Below, in pieces: positions 10,607-22,904 of a DNA stretch of 64,000 nt. Every line of letters starts with the position of its first letter. Positions within the stretch are counted from its first letter, which is position 1. A program made the position numbers and the translations under genes. This stretch comes from Nicotiana tabacum (taxonomy: Eukaryota > Streptophyta > Magnoliopsida > Solanales > Solanaceae): contig NC_134081.1 of NCBI RefSeq assembly GCF_000715075.1, forward strand, positions 111,946,289-112,010,288. Direction: 5' to 3'. Below the pieces are notes generated by a model, which worked only from the letters and a program-made list of their open reading frames with translations, did not search any database and was not told where the DNA came from.

Positions 10607-13388
10607 TGTCACGACCCGAAATTTTCCACCGACGGGACCGTGATGGCGCCTAACATTTCACTTACTAGGCAAGCCAACGTTAGAGAATCATTTACCAATT
10701 CCTTATTTCCGTTCAGTAATTAGCAATAATTAACTACGATGAAATATAACAAGTGCGGAATATCATAAATCTGTATTAACTACTACCACCCAGATCTGGA
10801 GTCACAATTCACGAGCATTCTAGAACTTACTACAAGTAATAGTCTAAAATAAATACAACTGTCTGAATGAAAGAAAATAGTAGGACATAAAAATATAGAC
10901 GGGGACTTCAAGGTCTGTGAATGCCGACAGATCTTCTTTGAGTCTCCGGACATCAAGGTCTGTGAATGCCGACAGATCTTCTTTGAGTCTCCAGACAGCG
11001 GACCAATAGCAATCTCGATCAACCTGAGCCGGTATTAAAATGTGCGCAGAAAGTGCAGACTGCAGCATCAGTACAACCGACCTCATGTACTGGTAAGTGT
11101 CGAGCCTAACCTCGACGAAGTAGTGAAGAGGCTAAGGCAAGGCACCTACAATCAACCTGTACAATTTAACAGTGTATATGCAAATAACAGGAAATGTCGG
11201 GAGGGGAGACATACTGAGGGGAATACAAGATAAAGAACTCCAATAGAATGATCACCGGAGCAGTCAATATACCATGAATCAACAGGAATAGTGAATACAG
11301 TAAAGAAGAATGCACGACATCACTCTTCGTGCTTTTACTCTCAATCTCACCATAAAATTAATAGAAACGGCACGGCATCACCCTTCGTGCTTGTATTCTC
11401 GTATCATGGCACAACATCACCCTTCGTGCATTAACACTCACATTATGGCACGACATCACCCTTCATGCATTAACACTCACAATATGGCATGACATCACGC
11501 TTCGTGCATTAACACTCACAATATGGCACGACATCACCCTTCGTGCATTAATACTCACAATACGACACGACATCACCCTTTCATGCATTAACACTCTCCC
11601 TTACCATAATGCAATGCATAAATAATAATAGGGAGATAGAATGACAAGTACAAACCTTAATTCAACATTTGGTTCCATAATATCAATCTTAACTTTGAAA
11701 TAAAAACTCAATTATCACCAGAAAATTCCGTAAACATGATAAGAACAATAATTTGAACAACACTAGTATAACACGTAGCAATTTGGCATAGGAATGAGAC
11801 AATATCAGAAAAACAGAGAAACATGAAAAAATAGGTAAATTGGCGGCGCATAGGTACTCGTCACCTCACATATACGCCACTCACATGCATTTCACTTAGC
11901 AAATAATCTAAGGTTCCTAATTCCCTCAAGTTAGGGTTAGACACAACACTTACCTCGCCCCGAAGGCCACTTAATTCTCAATCACAACTTTTCCTTTGGA
12001 ATTCCAAATACTGCTAAAGGAATCAATTATATTGCATAAATTAAATTTCCCAAATTTTCCTCCAAAAGTCGAAAAATCGACCCCGGGCCCGCTTGGTCAA
12101 AACCCGAGGTTCAGACCAAAATCCTTTTACCCATTCACCCCCGAGCCCGATTATGTAATTAGTTTTTGAATCCGACCTTAAATTGAGGTCTAAATCCCCA
12201 AATTCTCCAAATCCCTATTTTCTACCCTAACCCCTAATTCTACCATGAAACTCTAGATTTCTAGGTTGAATTCTAGTGAAATGAAGTAAAAGATTGAAAG
12301 AAACGAGTTAAGGAACACTTACCTATGATTTGGGGAAGAAAATGTCTTTGAAAAATTGCCCTAGGCCTCCTACCCTTTTGAAAACGAGAAGAAAAATGGC
12401 TGGAGTCTGTATTAAATGTTCACTGCCCAGCGACCTTCGCACCTGCGGTGCTTTGGTCGCACGTGAGCATCCGCATGTGCGGACGGGATGTGCGCTTCTG
12501 CGAAAAAGGGCTGGGCCAACTGGGGCCGCACCTGCGTATAGGGTTCCGCTCCTGCGGTCTCGCTCCTGCGGAGAAAAGTCCGCATCTGCGGAAAAATGAA
12601 GTCCAGGCCTGGGTCATATCTGTGGGGCTTTCGCTCGCACCTGCGACCAAAGGCTCGCAGGTGCGGGCACACCAGATTTGGTGCACCAGCAGCCTTGTTG
12701 AGGTTTGAACTCAACTCGCGCATCTCTCGAATGGCACCCGAGCCCTCTGGGCTCCAAACCAAACATGTACGCAAGTCTAAAAATATCATACGTACCTGCT
12801 CGCGCAATCAAATCGCCAAAATAACACCTAGAACTCTAAATTTAGCACCAAATCAAATGAGATTCTCAAGAACACTTTAAAATTTCTATTTTCTCAATTG
12901 GACGTCCGAATCACGTCAAATCAACTCCGTTTCTCACCAAATTTCACAGACATGTCTTAAATATCATAACGAACCTGTACCGGGCTCCGAAACTAAAATA
13001 CGGACCCGATACTAACAATGCCAAATATCAATCAATTCTTAAAAACAAATAATTTTCAAACTTTTAATTTACATAAAAAATTCATAACTTGAGCTAGGGA
13101 CCTCCGAATTCGATTCCGGCCATACGCCCAGGTCCCATAATTCGATATGGAACAACCGGGACCGTCAAAGCACGGATCCAGGCCCGTTTACCAAAATTGT
13201 TGACCGAAGTCAACTAAAATTAACTTTTAAGGAAAAAATTCTTATTTTCATCAGTTTTTAACATAAAAGATTTCCGAAAACCTGCCCGGACTATGTGCGC
13301 AAATCGAGGTGGGTAAAAATGAGATTTTTAAGGCTTAAGAGTGCAGATTCGAGTTCTAAACCATAAGATGACCTTTTGGGTCATCACA
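10607..13388 (-). repeat. Tekay 3' LTR (left copy)
   Basis: It runs from TGTCACGACCC to GGTCATCACA. Relative to its partner it has a ~47-bp tandem duplication at 10900-10990, lacks ~46 bp near 12010 and lacks ~19 bp near 11190. A cluster of CCGCANNTGCGG-like palindromes lies at 12430-12670. The putative splice donor (GAG|GTAAGT, intron edge 11953) is kept, but the acceptor AG near 11050 has changed to AC. Confidence 0.92.
11310..11600 (-). repeat. 39-bp tandem array in left Tekay LTR
   Basis: About seven copies of a unit with GGCACGACATCACCC, TTCGTGCATTAACACT and CACAATAT. GCACGA and TCGTGC inside each unit form a 6-bp stem with a 9-nt loop. Confidence 0.92.
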
Positions 13389-13402
13389 TTCTCCACCTCT
13401 AA
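13389..13402 (-). promoter_or_regulatory. Tekay polypurine tract
   Basis: The minus strand reads AGAGGTGGAGAA directly before the LTR start TGTGATGACCC, the expected plus-strand priming site. Confidence 0.8.
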
Positions 13403-16400
13403 AACAACCGTTCGTCCTCAAACGGACATAGAAAAATACATGGGCTGGTGAAAAGGTGGGGATATCTACTCCGCATATCGGACTCGGACTCCCAAGTAGC
13501 TGTCTCAATAGGCTGACCTCTCCATGACACTCGAACTGAAGGGTAACTCTTTGACCTCAACTGACAAACCTGACGGTCTAGAATGGCCACCGGCTACTCC
13601 TCATAAGTCAAATCCTTGTCCAATTGGATAGATCTGAAATCTAACACGTGGGACGGGTCACCATGATATTTTCGGAGAATAGACACATAGAATACCGGAT
13701 GAACTGAGGATAACCCTGGAGGCAACGCAAGTCTATAAGCTACCTCCCCTACTCTCTCGAGGATCTCAAATGGCCCGATATACCTAGGGCTCAACTTGCC
13801 CTTCTTCCCAAATATCATAACACCCTTCATGGGCGATACCCGAAGCAATATTCTTTCTCCAACCACGAATGCAATATCATAAACTTTACTTTCAGCATAA
13901 CTCTTTTGCCTGAACTGAGCTGCACGAAGTCGATCCTGTATAATCTTGACATTGTCCAAGGCCTCCTGAACTAAATCTGTACCCAATAACCGAGCCTCCC
14001 CCGGTTCGAACCACGCAACCGGTGACCTGCACCGTCTACCATATAATGCCTCATAGGGAGCCATTTGAATACTCGACTGGTAGTTGTTATTGTAGGCAAA
14101 CTCCGCTAACGGAAACAACTGATCCCAAGAACCTCCAAAGTCAATAACACAGGCGCAGAGCATATTCTCCAAGATCTGAATAGTACGCTCGGACTGCCCG
14201 TCCGTCTGAGGATAAAATGTTATGCTCAACCCAACCCGCGTACCCAACTCACGTTGAACTGCCCTCCAAAAGTGCGAGGTAAACTGCGTACCTCGATAAA
14301 AAATGATAGACACGGGCACACCGTGAAGACGCATGATCTCACGAATATAAATCTCTGCCAACCGCTCCGAGGAATAAGTAACTGCTATAAAAATGAAATG
14401 CGCTGACTTAGTCAGCCTGTCCATAATGACCCAAACTGCATCGAACTTCCTCTGAGTCTGTGGGAGTCCAACAACAAAGTCCATAGTGATATGCACCCAC
14501 TTCCACTCAAGAATATCTAACCTCTGAAGTAAGCCACCAGGTCTCTGATGCTCACGCTTTACCTGCTGGCAATTTAGGCACCGAGCTACATAGGCAAATA
14601 TGTCCTTCTTCATTGGCCTCCACCAATAATGTTGCCTCAAGTCCTGATACATCTTGGCAGCGCCCAGATGAATAGAATACCGGGAACTGTGGGACTCCTC
14701 AAGGATCAACGCACGAAGTCCATCCACATTAGGCACATAAATACGACCCTGCATCCTCAAAACTCCATCATTTCCAATAGTAACCTGCTTGGCACCACCA
14801 TGCTGCACTGTGTCTCTAAGGACAAGTAAATGAGGATCGTCATCCTGCCGATCTCTGATGCGCTCAAATAAAGAAGACCGGGCAACTATACAAGCTAGAA
14901 CACAGCTGGGCTCAGAAACATCTAACCTCACGAACTGGTTGGCCAAGGCCTGAACATCCAATGCAAGCGGTCTCTCACCAATTGGAATATATGCAAGGCT
15001 ACCCATACTGACTGACTTTCTACTCAAAGCATCGGCCACCACATTGGCCTTCCGGGGATGATACAATATGGTGATATCATAGTCTTTCAATAGATCCAAC
15101 CAACTCCTCTGCATCAAATTGATTTCCTTCTGGTTGAACAAAAACTGCAAGCTCTGATGATCAGTGAATACCTCACATGGCACGCCGTAAAAATAGTTCC
15201 TCCAAATCTTTAGCGCGTGAACGATGGCTGCCAGCTCTAGATCATGAACATGGTAATTCTTCTGGTGAACCTTCAGCTGCTGTGAAGCATATGCAATAAC
15301 CTTGCCACCCTGCATCAATACCGCACCTAGACAAATACGAGATGCATCACAATATACTGTATAAGATCCTGAACTTGTGGGTAACACCAATACCGGTGCC
15401 GTAGTCAAAGCTATCTTGAGCTTCTAAAAGCTCGCTTCACACTCGTCTGACCACCTGAATGGGGCACCCTTTTGGGTCAATCTGGTCAATGGGGCTGCTA
15501 TGGATGAAAACCCCTCCACAAATCGACGGTAATAGCCCGCCAAACCCAGGAAACTACGGATCTCTGTAGCTGATGTGGGTCTAGGCCAATTTTGGACTGC
15601 CTCAATCTTCTTAGGATCCACCTGAATACCCTCTGCTGATACAACGTGACCCAAGAAAGCAACTGAACTCAACCAAAACTCGCATTTTGAGAACTTAGCA
15701 AATAACTGACTGTCTTTCAGAGTATGAAGAACGATCCGAAGGTACTGCTCATGCTCCTCTTGACTGTGGGAGTAGATCAAGATATCATCAATAAACACAA
15801 CCACAAAGGAATCCAGGTAGGGTTTGAACACCCGGTTCATCAAATCTATGAATGCTACTGGGGCATTTGTCAGCCCAAATGACATTACTAGAAACTCATA
15901 ATGCCCATACCGAGTCCGAAAAGATGTCTTAGGAACATCGAATGCCCTAATCCTCAACTGATGGTAGCCAGATCTCAAATCAATCTTTGAAAACACCTTG
16001 GCACCCTGAAGCTGATAAAAAAAATCATCAATCCTCGGCAATGGATACTTGTTCTTGAAGGTGACTTTGTTTAACTACCGATAGTCTATACACATCCTCA
16101 TCGATCCATCTTTCTTCTTCACAAACAACACAGGTGCACCCCAGGGCGAGACACTAGGTCTAATGAACCCCTTATCAAGCAAATCTTGCAATTTCTCCTT
16201 CAATTCTTTCAACTCTAGCCGGGCCATGTGGTATAGCAGAATGGAAATGGGCTGAGTTCCCGGAGCCAAATCAATGCAGAAATAAATATCCCTGTCGGGT
16301 GGAATTCCCGGTAGGTCTGCAGGAAATACCTCTGGAGACTCACGAACAACCGGCACTGAATCCATGGAAGGAAGCTCCGCACTAGAATCGCGGACATAAG

Positions 16401-17067
16401 CCAAATAAGCTAGACACCCCTTCTCGACCATATGCCGAGCCTTCACATAAGAGATAACCCTGCTGGCAGAATGGCCAAGATTCCCTCTCCACTTTAATCG
16501 AGGCAACCTCTGCAAGGCTAAGTTCACCGTTTTGGCGTGACAATCTAATTTAGCATGATAAGGTGACAGCCAATCCATACCCAGTATGACATCAAAATCA
16601 ACCATGTCGAGAAGTAGAAGATCTACATGAGTCTCAAGACTCCCAATGGTGACCACACACGAACGATAAACATGATCTACAACAATAGCATCTCCCACTG
16701 GTGTGGACATATACACAAGAACACTCAAAGAATCACGGGGCATAACCAAATAGGAAGCAAAATAGGATGACACATAAGAGTAAGTAGATCCCAGATCAAA
16801 TAGAACTAAAGCATCTCTACTGCAAACTGAAACAGTACCTGTGATAACAGTGTCAGATGACATAGCCTCAGGCCTGGCTGGGAAAGCATAACACCGGGGC
16901 TGGGCCCCAACACCCTGAACTACGTACGTGGGATGACCTCTAACTGGCTGGTCTCCACCTCTAATGGCCTGACCTCCACCTCTAACTGTCTGGCCCCTAC
17001 CTTTGGCTTCCTGACCCTTGCCTCTGGCTGGCTGAGCAGGTGGTGCAGCAACTGGTGCCAGAACCAT
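13399..17067 (-). pseudogene. Tekay pol: protease, RT, RNase H, integrase, chromodomain
   Basis: The protease ([11 protein letters not shown], about 16800) leads into RT with [27 protein letters not shown] and [11 protein letters not shown]. RNase H follows (VYCDASRICLGAVLM, LSRKSV), then the integrase zinc region (CLNCQQVK) and core. The second catalytic Asp is lost: SIIFYRGTQF replaces the family's SDRGTQF, while DGQSERT keeps the Glu. The chromodomain follows (VAILDRQV, SVRVSWRG, ATWESESDMRSRYPHLF). Stops interrupt the frame at about 16072 (DYR*LNKVT), 15421 (EASF*KLK) and 13591 (TYEE*PVAI). The first two sit where family members have Gln, that is CAG to TAG. Confidence 0.93.
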
Positions 17068-17099
17068 GGCACAAGAATTCTGATGCTATGAGCTGCTCG

Positions 17100-18425
17100 T
17101 TGCCCAAGGACAAAATCTAGCAATGTGCCTCGGATCACCACAAGTATAACATAACCTCGGCTGCTGACCCTGAAACTGAACCTATCGACCTGAATGACCA
17201 CCCTAATAACTCTGGAATGGAGGTGCACTAATAGGAGCTGGTGGTGCACTATAGGCTAGTTGGTCGGAATAATGCATCTGAGGGTCCATGACTTGAGGCA
17301 CTGTGGGATGCCTAGAGCGCTGAATAAAACGGCCTGGGAGGATGGCCTCTACCAAAAGTACTCCTGCCTCTAGATGAGGCACCGCTGAACTCACCGGAAT
17401 GACGAAGTCTCTTGTCAGACCCCTGACCTCCCGGAGCAAGAACCATCTCGACTCGTCTGGCGACATTAGCAGCCACCTGAAAAGAAATCTCACTCCCAGT
17501 CTCCTTAGCCATCTGCAATCTGATAGGCTGAGCAAGTCCATCAATAAACCTCCTCACCCTCTCTCTCGGTGGGAAGCAGAAGAATAGCATGACGGGCCAA
17601 ATCCACAAAACGGGTCTCATACTGAGTAACAGTCATACTGCCCTGCCGGAGACACTCAAACTGATGGCGATGCTCCTCTCTCAATGTGATAGGTAGAAAC
17701 TTCTCTATGATGAGCTGAGAGAACTGGTCCCAAGTAAGAGCAGGCGACCCAGCCGATCTGGTCAACAAGTAATGTCTTCACCATTTCTTGGCGGAACCAG
17801 TCATCTGAAATGCAACAAAATCGACCCCATTAGTCTCCACTATACCCATGTTCCGTAGAACCATGTGACAACTGTAAAGATACTCCTGGGGTTCCTATGA
17901 AGGAGCACCACTGAAGTGAACAGGAAAGAGCTTGGTAAACCTATCCAATCTCCATAAAGCCTCAGAAGACATAGATGGCCCATCTCCGACATGCGCCGCA
18001 ATAACCGGCTGAACTAATCCGATTGGCTGAGCTACTGGAGCCTGATACTGGGGAGCTATCTGCTCCGGAGCGGGAGTGGTAGGAGTCTGGGATCCTCTTC
18101 CATCCTGAGAGACTGCTGGTGCCATGGGAAATGTGCCAGTTTGGGCCACACTCTCCATAAGGCCCACCAAACGGACCAAAGCGTCCTGAAGTACTGGGGT
18201 AGCAATGAACCACTCCGGAACCTGATCTGATCCGACAGGAACAGTCTGGGTTGGAACCACCTCTTCAATCTCTATCTGAGGCTCCATTGCTAGGGCTGCC
18301 ACTCGGGACCTAAGCTGAGCCCTGCCCCTGCCTCTGCCACGGCCTCGACCTCTGCCCCGCGTAGGAGCTATCACTGGAGGCTCTGGCTACTGCTCAGCTG
18401 AGGAAACGGTACGTGTGCTCGCCAT
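17100..18425 (-). pseudogene. Tekay gag with zinc knuckle
   Basis: The likely start is ATG at 18425 (MASTRTVSSAEQ), followed at once by TAG, an Arg/Gly-rich segment (18374-18300) and the capsid domain (LFPVHFSGA, then FLPITLREEHRHQFECLRQG, TVTQYETRFVDLARHA). The zinc knuckle CYTCGDPRHIARFC near 17150 is a complete CX2CX4HX4C. The capsid frame is cut by stops near 17893 and 17765 and by shifts near 17540 and 17300. A further stop (SSS*HQN) separates the knuckle from the protease. Confidence 0.88.
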
Positions 18426-18613
18426 CTGCGAGAGAATAAGAGTAGATGAATTCAATCAGTTTTGAGAAAGCAAAATCGCACGACAAAGAAGAATAGAAGT
18501 GAAACTTTTTCCTAAACTTCATAGCGTTTGGGAGATAAGCACAGACGTCCCCGTACCGATCCTCCAGGCTCTACTAAGCTTGCTCGTGAATTGTGAGACC
18601 TAGACAACCTAGT

Positions 18614-18625
18614 GATCTGATACCA
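18614..18625 (-). promoter_or_regulatory. Tekay primer-binding site (initiator tRNA-Met)
   Basis: The minus strand reads TGGTATCAGATC, two bases inside the 5' LTR edge at 18628, with one mismatch to the standard TGGTATCAGAGC. Confidence 0.88.
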
Positions 18626-18627
18626 AC

Positions 18628-21426
18628 TGTCACGACCCAAAATTTCCCACCGACGGGACCGTGATGGCACCTAACATTTCACTTACTAGGCAAGTCAATG
18701 TTAGAGAATCATTTACCAATTCCTTATTTCCGTTCAGTAATTAGCAATAATTAACTACGATGAAATATAACAAGTGCGGAATATCATAAATATGTATTAA
18801 CTACTACCACCCGGATTTGGAGTCACAATTCACGAGCATTCTAGAACTTACTACAAGTAATAATCTGAAAGAAATACAACTGTCTTAATGAAAGAAAAAA
18901 GTAGGACATAAAAAGATAGACAGGGATTTCAAGGTCTGTGAAAGCCGAAAGATTTACCTTGAGTCTCCGGACAGTGGACCAATAGCAATTCTCGATCAAC
19001 CTGAGCCGGTATCAAAATCTGCATAGAAAGTGCAGAGTGCAGCATCAGTACAACCGACCCCATGTACTGGTAAGTGTCGAGCCTAACCTCGACAAAGTAG
19101 TGACGAGGCTAAGGCAAGGCACCCATAATCAACCCGTACAATTTAACAATGTATACACAAATAACAGGAATGAAGAACTAAACAGGAAATGTCGGGAGGG
19201 GATACATACTGAGGGGAATACAAGATAAAGAACTACAACAGAATGATCACCGGAGCAGTCAATATACCATGAATCAACAGGAATAGTGAATACAGTTATG
19301 AAGAATGCACGGCATCACCTTTCGTGCTTTTACTCTCAATCTCACCATAAAATTAATAGAAACGGCACGTCATCACCCTTCGTGGTTTTACTTTCATATC
19401 ATGGCACAACATCACCCTTCGTGCATTAACACTCACAATATGGCACGGCATCACCCTTCGTGCATTAACACTCACAATATGGAACGACATCACCCTTCGT
19501 GCATTAACACTCACAATATGGCACGGCATCACCCTTCGTGCATTAATACTCACAATACGGCACGACATCACCCTTTGTGCATTAACACTCTCCCTTACCA
19601 TAATGCAATGCATAAATAACAACAGGGAGATAGAATAACAAGTACAAACCTTACTTCAACATTTGGTTCCATAATATCAATCTTAACTTTGAAATAAAAA
19701 CTCAATTATCACCAGAAAATTCCGTAAATATGATAAGAACGATAATTTGAACAACACTAGTATAACACGTAAATATTTGGCATAGGAATGACACAATATC
19801 AGAAAAACAGAGAAACATGAAAAAAATAGGTAAATTGGCGGCGCATAGGTACTCGTCACCTCACATATACGCCGCTCACATGAATTTTGCTTAGCAAATA
19901 ATCTAAGGTTCCTAATTCCCTCAAGTCAGGGTTAGACACAACACTTACCTCGCCTCGAAGGCCACTTAATTCTCAATCACATCTTTTCCTTTGGAATTCA
20001 CCTCCAAACCACTCGTATCTATTCAAAAATGACTCAATAATATCAAATATTTGTAAAGGAATCAATTATATTGCATAAATTAAATTTTCCAAATTTTCCT
20101 CCAAAAGTTGAAAAATCGACCCCGTACCCGCTTGGTCAAAACCTGAGGTTCGGACCATAATCCTTTTACCCATTCACCCCCGAGCCCGAAAATATAATTA
20201 GTTTTGGAATCCGACCTCAAATTGAGGTCTAAATCTCCAAATTTTCAAAATTCCTATTTTCTACCCTAACCCCTAATTCTACCATGAAACTCTAGATTTC
20301 TAGGTTAAATTCTAGTGAAATGAAGTAAAAGATTGAAAGAAACGAGTTAAGGAACACTTACCTATGATTTGGGGAATAAAATGTCTTTGAAAAATCGCCC
20401 TAGGCTTCCTACCCTTTTGCAAACGAGAAGAAAAATGGCTGGAGTCCGAATTAAATGTTCACTGCACAGCGACCTTAGCACTTGCGGTGCTTTGGTCGCA
20501 CCTGCGCATCCTCATGTGCGGACGGGGTGTGCGCTTCTGCGAAAAAGGGCTGGACCAACTGGGGCCGCACCTGCGGACAGAGTTCCGCATCTGCAGTCCC
20601 GCTCCTGCGGAGAAAAGTCTGCATCTGCGGAAAAATGAAGTCCAGGACTGGGTCGCATCTGCGGAGATTTCGCTCGCACCTGCAACCAAAGGCTCGCAGG
20701 TGCGGGCACACCAGATTTGGTGCACCGGCAGCCTTGTTGAAGTTTCAACTCAACTCACGCATCGCCCGAATGACACCCGAGCCCTCGGGGCTCCAAACCA
20801 AACATGCACGCAAGTCTAAAAATATCATACGGACCTGCTCGTGCGATCAAATTGCCAAAATAACACCTAGAACTTTAAATTTAGCACCAAATCAAATGAA
20901 ATTCTCAAGAATACTCTAAAATTTTATTTTCTCAACTGGACGTCCGAATCACGTCAAATTAACTCTGTTTCTCACCAAATTTCACAGACATGTCTTAAAT
21001 ATCATAACGAACCTGTACCGGGCTCCGGAACCAAAATACGGACCCGATACTAACAATGCCAAATATCAATCAATTCTTAAAAACAAATAATTTTCAAACT
21101 TTTAATTTTTATCAAAAATTCATAACTTGAGCTAGGGATCTCCGAATTCGATTCCGGGCATACACCCAGGTCCCATAATTCGATATTGACCTACCGGGGC
21201 CGTCAAAGCACGTATCAGGGCTTGTTTACCAAAAATGTTGACCGAAGTCAACTAAAATTAACTTTTAATGCAAAAATTCTTATTTTCATCAGTTTTCAAC
21301 ATAAAAGCTTTCCGAAAATCTGTCCAGACTGTACACGCAAATTGAGGAGGGTAAAAATGAGACTTTTAAGGCTTAAGAGTGCAGATTCAAGTTCTAAAAT
21401 ATAAGATGACCTTTTGGGTCATCACA
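18628..21426 (-). repeat. Tekay 5' LTR (right copy)
   Basis: It is the partner of 10607-13388 and holds the palindrome cluster (20470-20705) and an AT-rich TATA-like stretch just downstream of it (about 20450, minus strand). A putative leader intron (19948 to 19019, 930 nt) runs from GAG|GTAAGTGT to TTTCTATGCAG. The 39-bp array lies within that interval. Confidence 0.92.
19305..19600 (-). repeat. 39-bp tandem array in right Tekay LTR
   Basis: It has the same unit and about the same copy number as the left LTR array. Some units carry GCACGG in place of GCACGA, which still allows a G-T wobble in the stem. Confidence 0.92.
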
Positions 21427-21830
21427 TAAAATACAATATCCGAGCGGAGCAATATTACTACTATAATATTACAACTTAGTAGTGTCAAAAGACTACTACA
21501 ATTTCGAAAGAATAACACTCTTTATTTTAAAACAGCTCACTACAATAATACTGCCACTCACTATTTATCTCCCAGACAACAATATGTAGATTACTCTCAC
21601 AGTTTTGCTTTCTGCTCAGCTTCTCTTTATTTTTGGTGTATTTAACAGAGAGGAAAGCATCTCTATTTATAAGCAAAGTTGCCAACCTCTCGGCCAATCA
21701 TATTGATTGGTTCTTTGCAATTTGCATCGTCCACACATTATTTTGGTTGCAATTTGCAACCTTTTTCTAGCCGTTCGCATAGGCAACTTGCTTATCTTTT
21801 CTTTCTTTTTAATTTGGGGTTGGTCCCACA
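21427..21830 (-). repeat. Copia 5' LTR, remaining piece
   Basis: It starts with the right target duplication TAAAA (21427-21431), then continues the LTR at TACAATATCCGAGCGG in register with the left copy (5988 onward), ending GGTCCCACA at 21830. Confidence 0.88.
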
Positions 21831-22904
21831 ATTTCTAACTCAAACTAGTTTGGACTCTGCACTCTTTCCCTTTTCAAGTTGCACTTTTGATTTCAATGTG
21901 AATGATGTGTGATCTTACTGCAGATGTTTCCCCCTGTTGAGCTGCTTGAACTTATTGAAGCATTTGAAAAGCCCCGGTCGATTTCTCTACGGACAAACAC
22001 TTTTAAGGTCATGTTTTTCTCTGCCTCTTTTCTATCCTTAACTTTTGTCGCTCTGATGGTCGACTCATAGTGTATTGCTTAGGCGGGATTTTAGACTCGC
22101 AGAAGGGATTTAGCTGGTATTCTTCTTAATAGAGGTGTCAATTTGGATCCATTAAGCAAACAGTCAAAGGTACAAGGCTTAACTGTGATTCACTGTGTTT
22201 TCTTTGGATTGACCCATTATTTAGGTATCGAAATTTGGATTGACCCATTATTCAGGTATCAATTTGGATATGTTATTTCGTATTTTCATACGTATCTTTA
22301 CTTATTTCAATTTTCAGCATATGCATTTATGATTGTGTAGGTTGGACTAGTTGTGTATGATTCTCAAGTTTTAGTTGGTGCTACTCACGAGTATATGGCT
22401 GGTCATTACATGGTATCCGGACGTTACACTTTAAAAGATGGCTTTGCTCGTAGTATGCAACTGTAATACTTATTTCTAACAAATTACTTGCTTACAGCTC
22501 CAAAGTGCGAGTTCTTTTCTGCCCGTAATGGCCCTTGCCCCTTAGGAGAATGAACGCGTTGTTGATATGGCGTAAGTAAATAATTTTGTCGACAAATTGT
22601 TTGCTTCGATTGTCTATCCTTGAATTTTTTACTGTTCAGTTAGTTTTTAATTGAGATCCTTTTTTAATCTTTTCATCATCATTTATGTATCGGTAAGAAT
22701 TAACAAGTTGGATTGCTGAAAAAGTGGTCCGATGCATATTTAGATTGTCTAGGAAAAAGCTAATTTAAAAAATAAAGCATCTTTTATTCTCCTTCACTTG
22801 TAATTTCTCGTTTCTTTCTTTAAATAGGCAACTTTGTCCGTCCTTCTTAGGTTCAAGTTATCCATTTTTAATATATTTTCTTTTGAGAGGGCATCTAAAA
22901 TAAT
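21831..22904 (+). pseudogene. NOP2: NOP2-like 25S rRNA cytosine-5 methyltransferase, four-exon fragment
   Basis: Four exons can be read with splice sites in phase: 21924-22007 (MFPPVELLELIEAFEKP...), 22095-22169 (TRRRDLAGILLNRG...), 22341-22412 (VGLVVYDSQV...MAGHYM) and 22498-22571 (LQSASSFLPVMALAP*ENERVVDMA). Each is bounded by AG and GT. Together they match the region of the nucleolar NOP2/NSUN1 protein just before its SAM-binding AAPGGKT motif. A TAG at 22543-22545 replaces the usual Gln (CAG). Upstream exons are cut off by the copia element, which ends inside the preceding intron. Downstream the intron is entered by a LINE and no further exon is seen. It is either a relic of a host gene broken by insertions or a captured fragment. 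Assignment is from memory of the protein family. Confidence 0.85.

Larger units (their letters stand above)
10607..21426 (-). mobile_element. Tekay/Del-type chromovirus, complete structure, inactive
   Basis: Two LTRs (10607-13388, 2782 bp; 18628-21426, 2799 bp) with TG...CA ends flank gag, protease, RT, RNase H, integrase and a chromodomain in gypsy order on the minus strand. The 5-bp target duplication TAAAA (10602-10606 and 21427-21431) is perfect, and removing the element restores the copia LTR. The chromodomain marks the chromovirus clade, and the long LTRs suggest Tekay/Del. By eye the first ~320 bp of the two LTRs differ at about 15 sites, so the insertion is not recent. Several in-frame stops make it non-autonomous. 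Confidence 0.93.
5912..21830 (-). mobile_element. Ty1/copia retrotransposon, split by a Tekay element
   Basis: Domain order on the minus strand is gag, protease, integrase, RT, RNase H, which defines copia. The element 3' LTR is 5912-6397 and the internal region is 6398-10505. The element 5' LTR is 10506-10606 joined to 21432-21830, interrupted by 10607-21426. The two LTRs match closely apart from this insertion, for example CCAGGAATAATATCCACGG in both. Every domain is present in pieces but frames are broken. Target-site duplication cannot be checked because the left LTR tip is missing. Confidence 0.85.

Noticed and set aside
11310..11600. CRISPR-like array
   Set aside because: Units are contiguous tandem copies with no unique spacers, and the DNA is plant nuclear.
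12330..12900. Overlapping open frames on both strands in the GC-rich block (also 20369-20919 and 33204-33581)
   Set aside because: The openness on many frames follows from GC-rich, stop-poor palindromic motifs. No domain is seen and the frames are not kept between the two LTR copies.
19305..19622. Repeated-peptide frames (HHPSCINTHN units)
   Set aside because: They arise from the 39-bp array, are open on both strands, have no start context and lie in an LTR.
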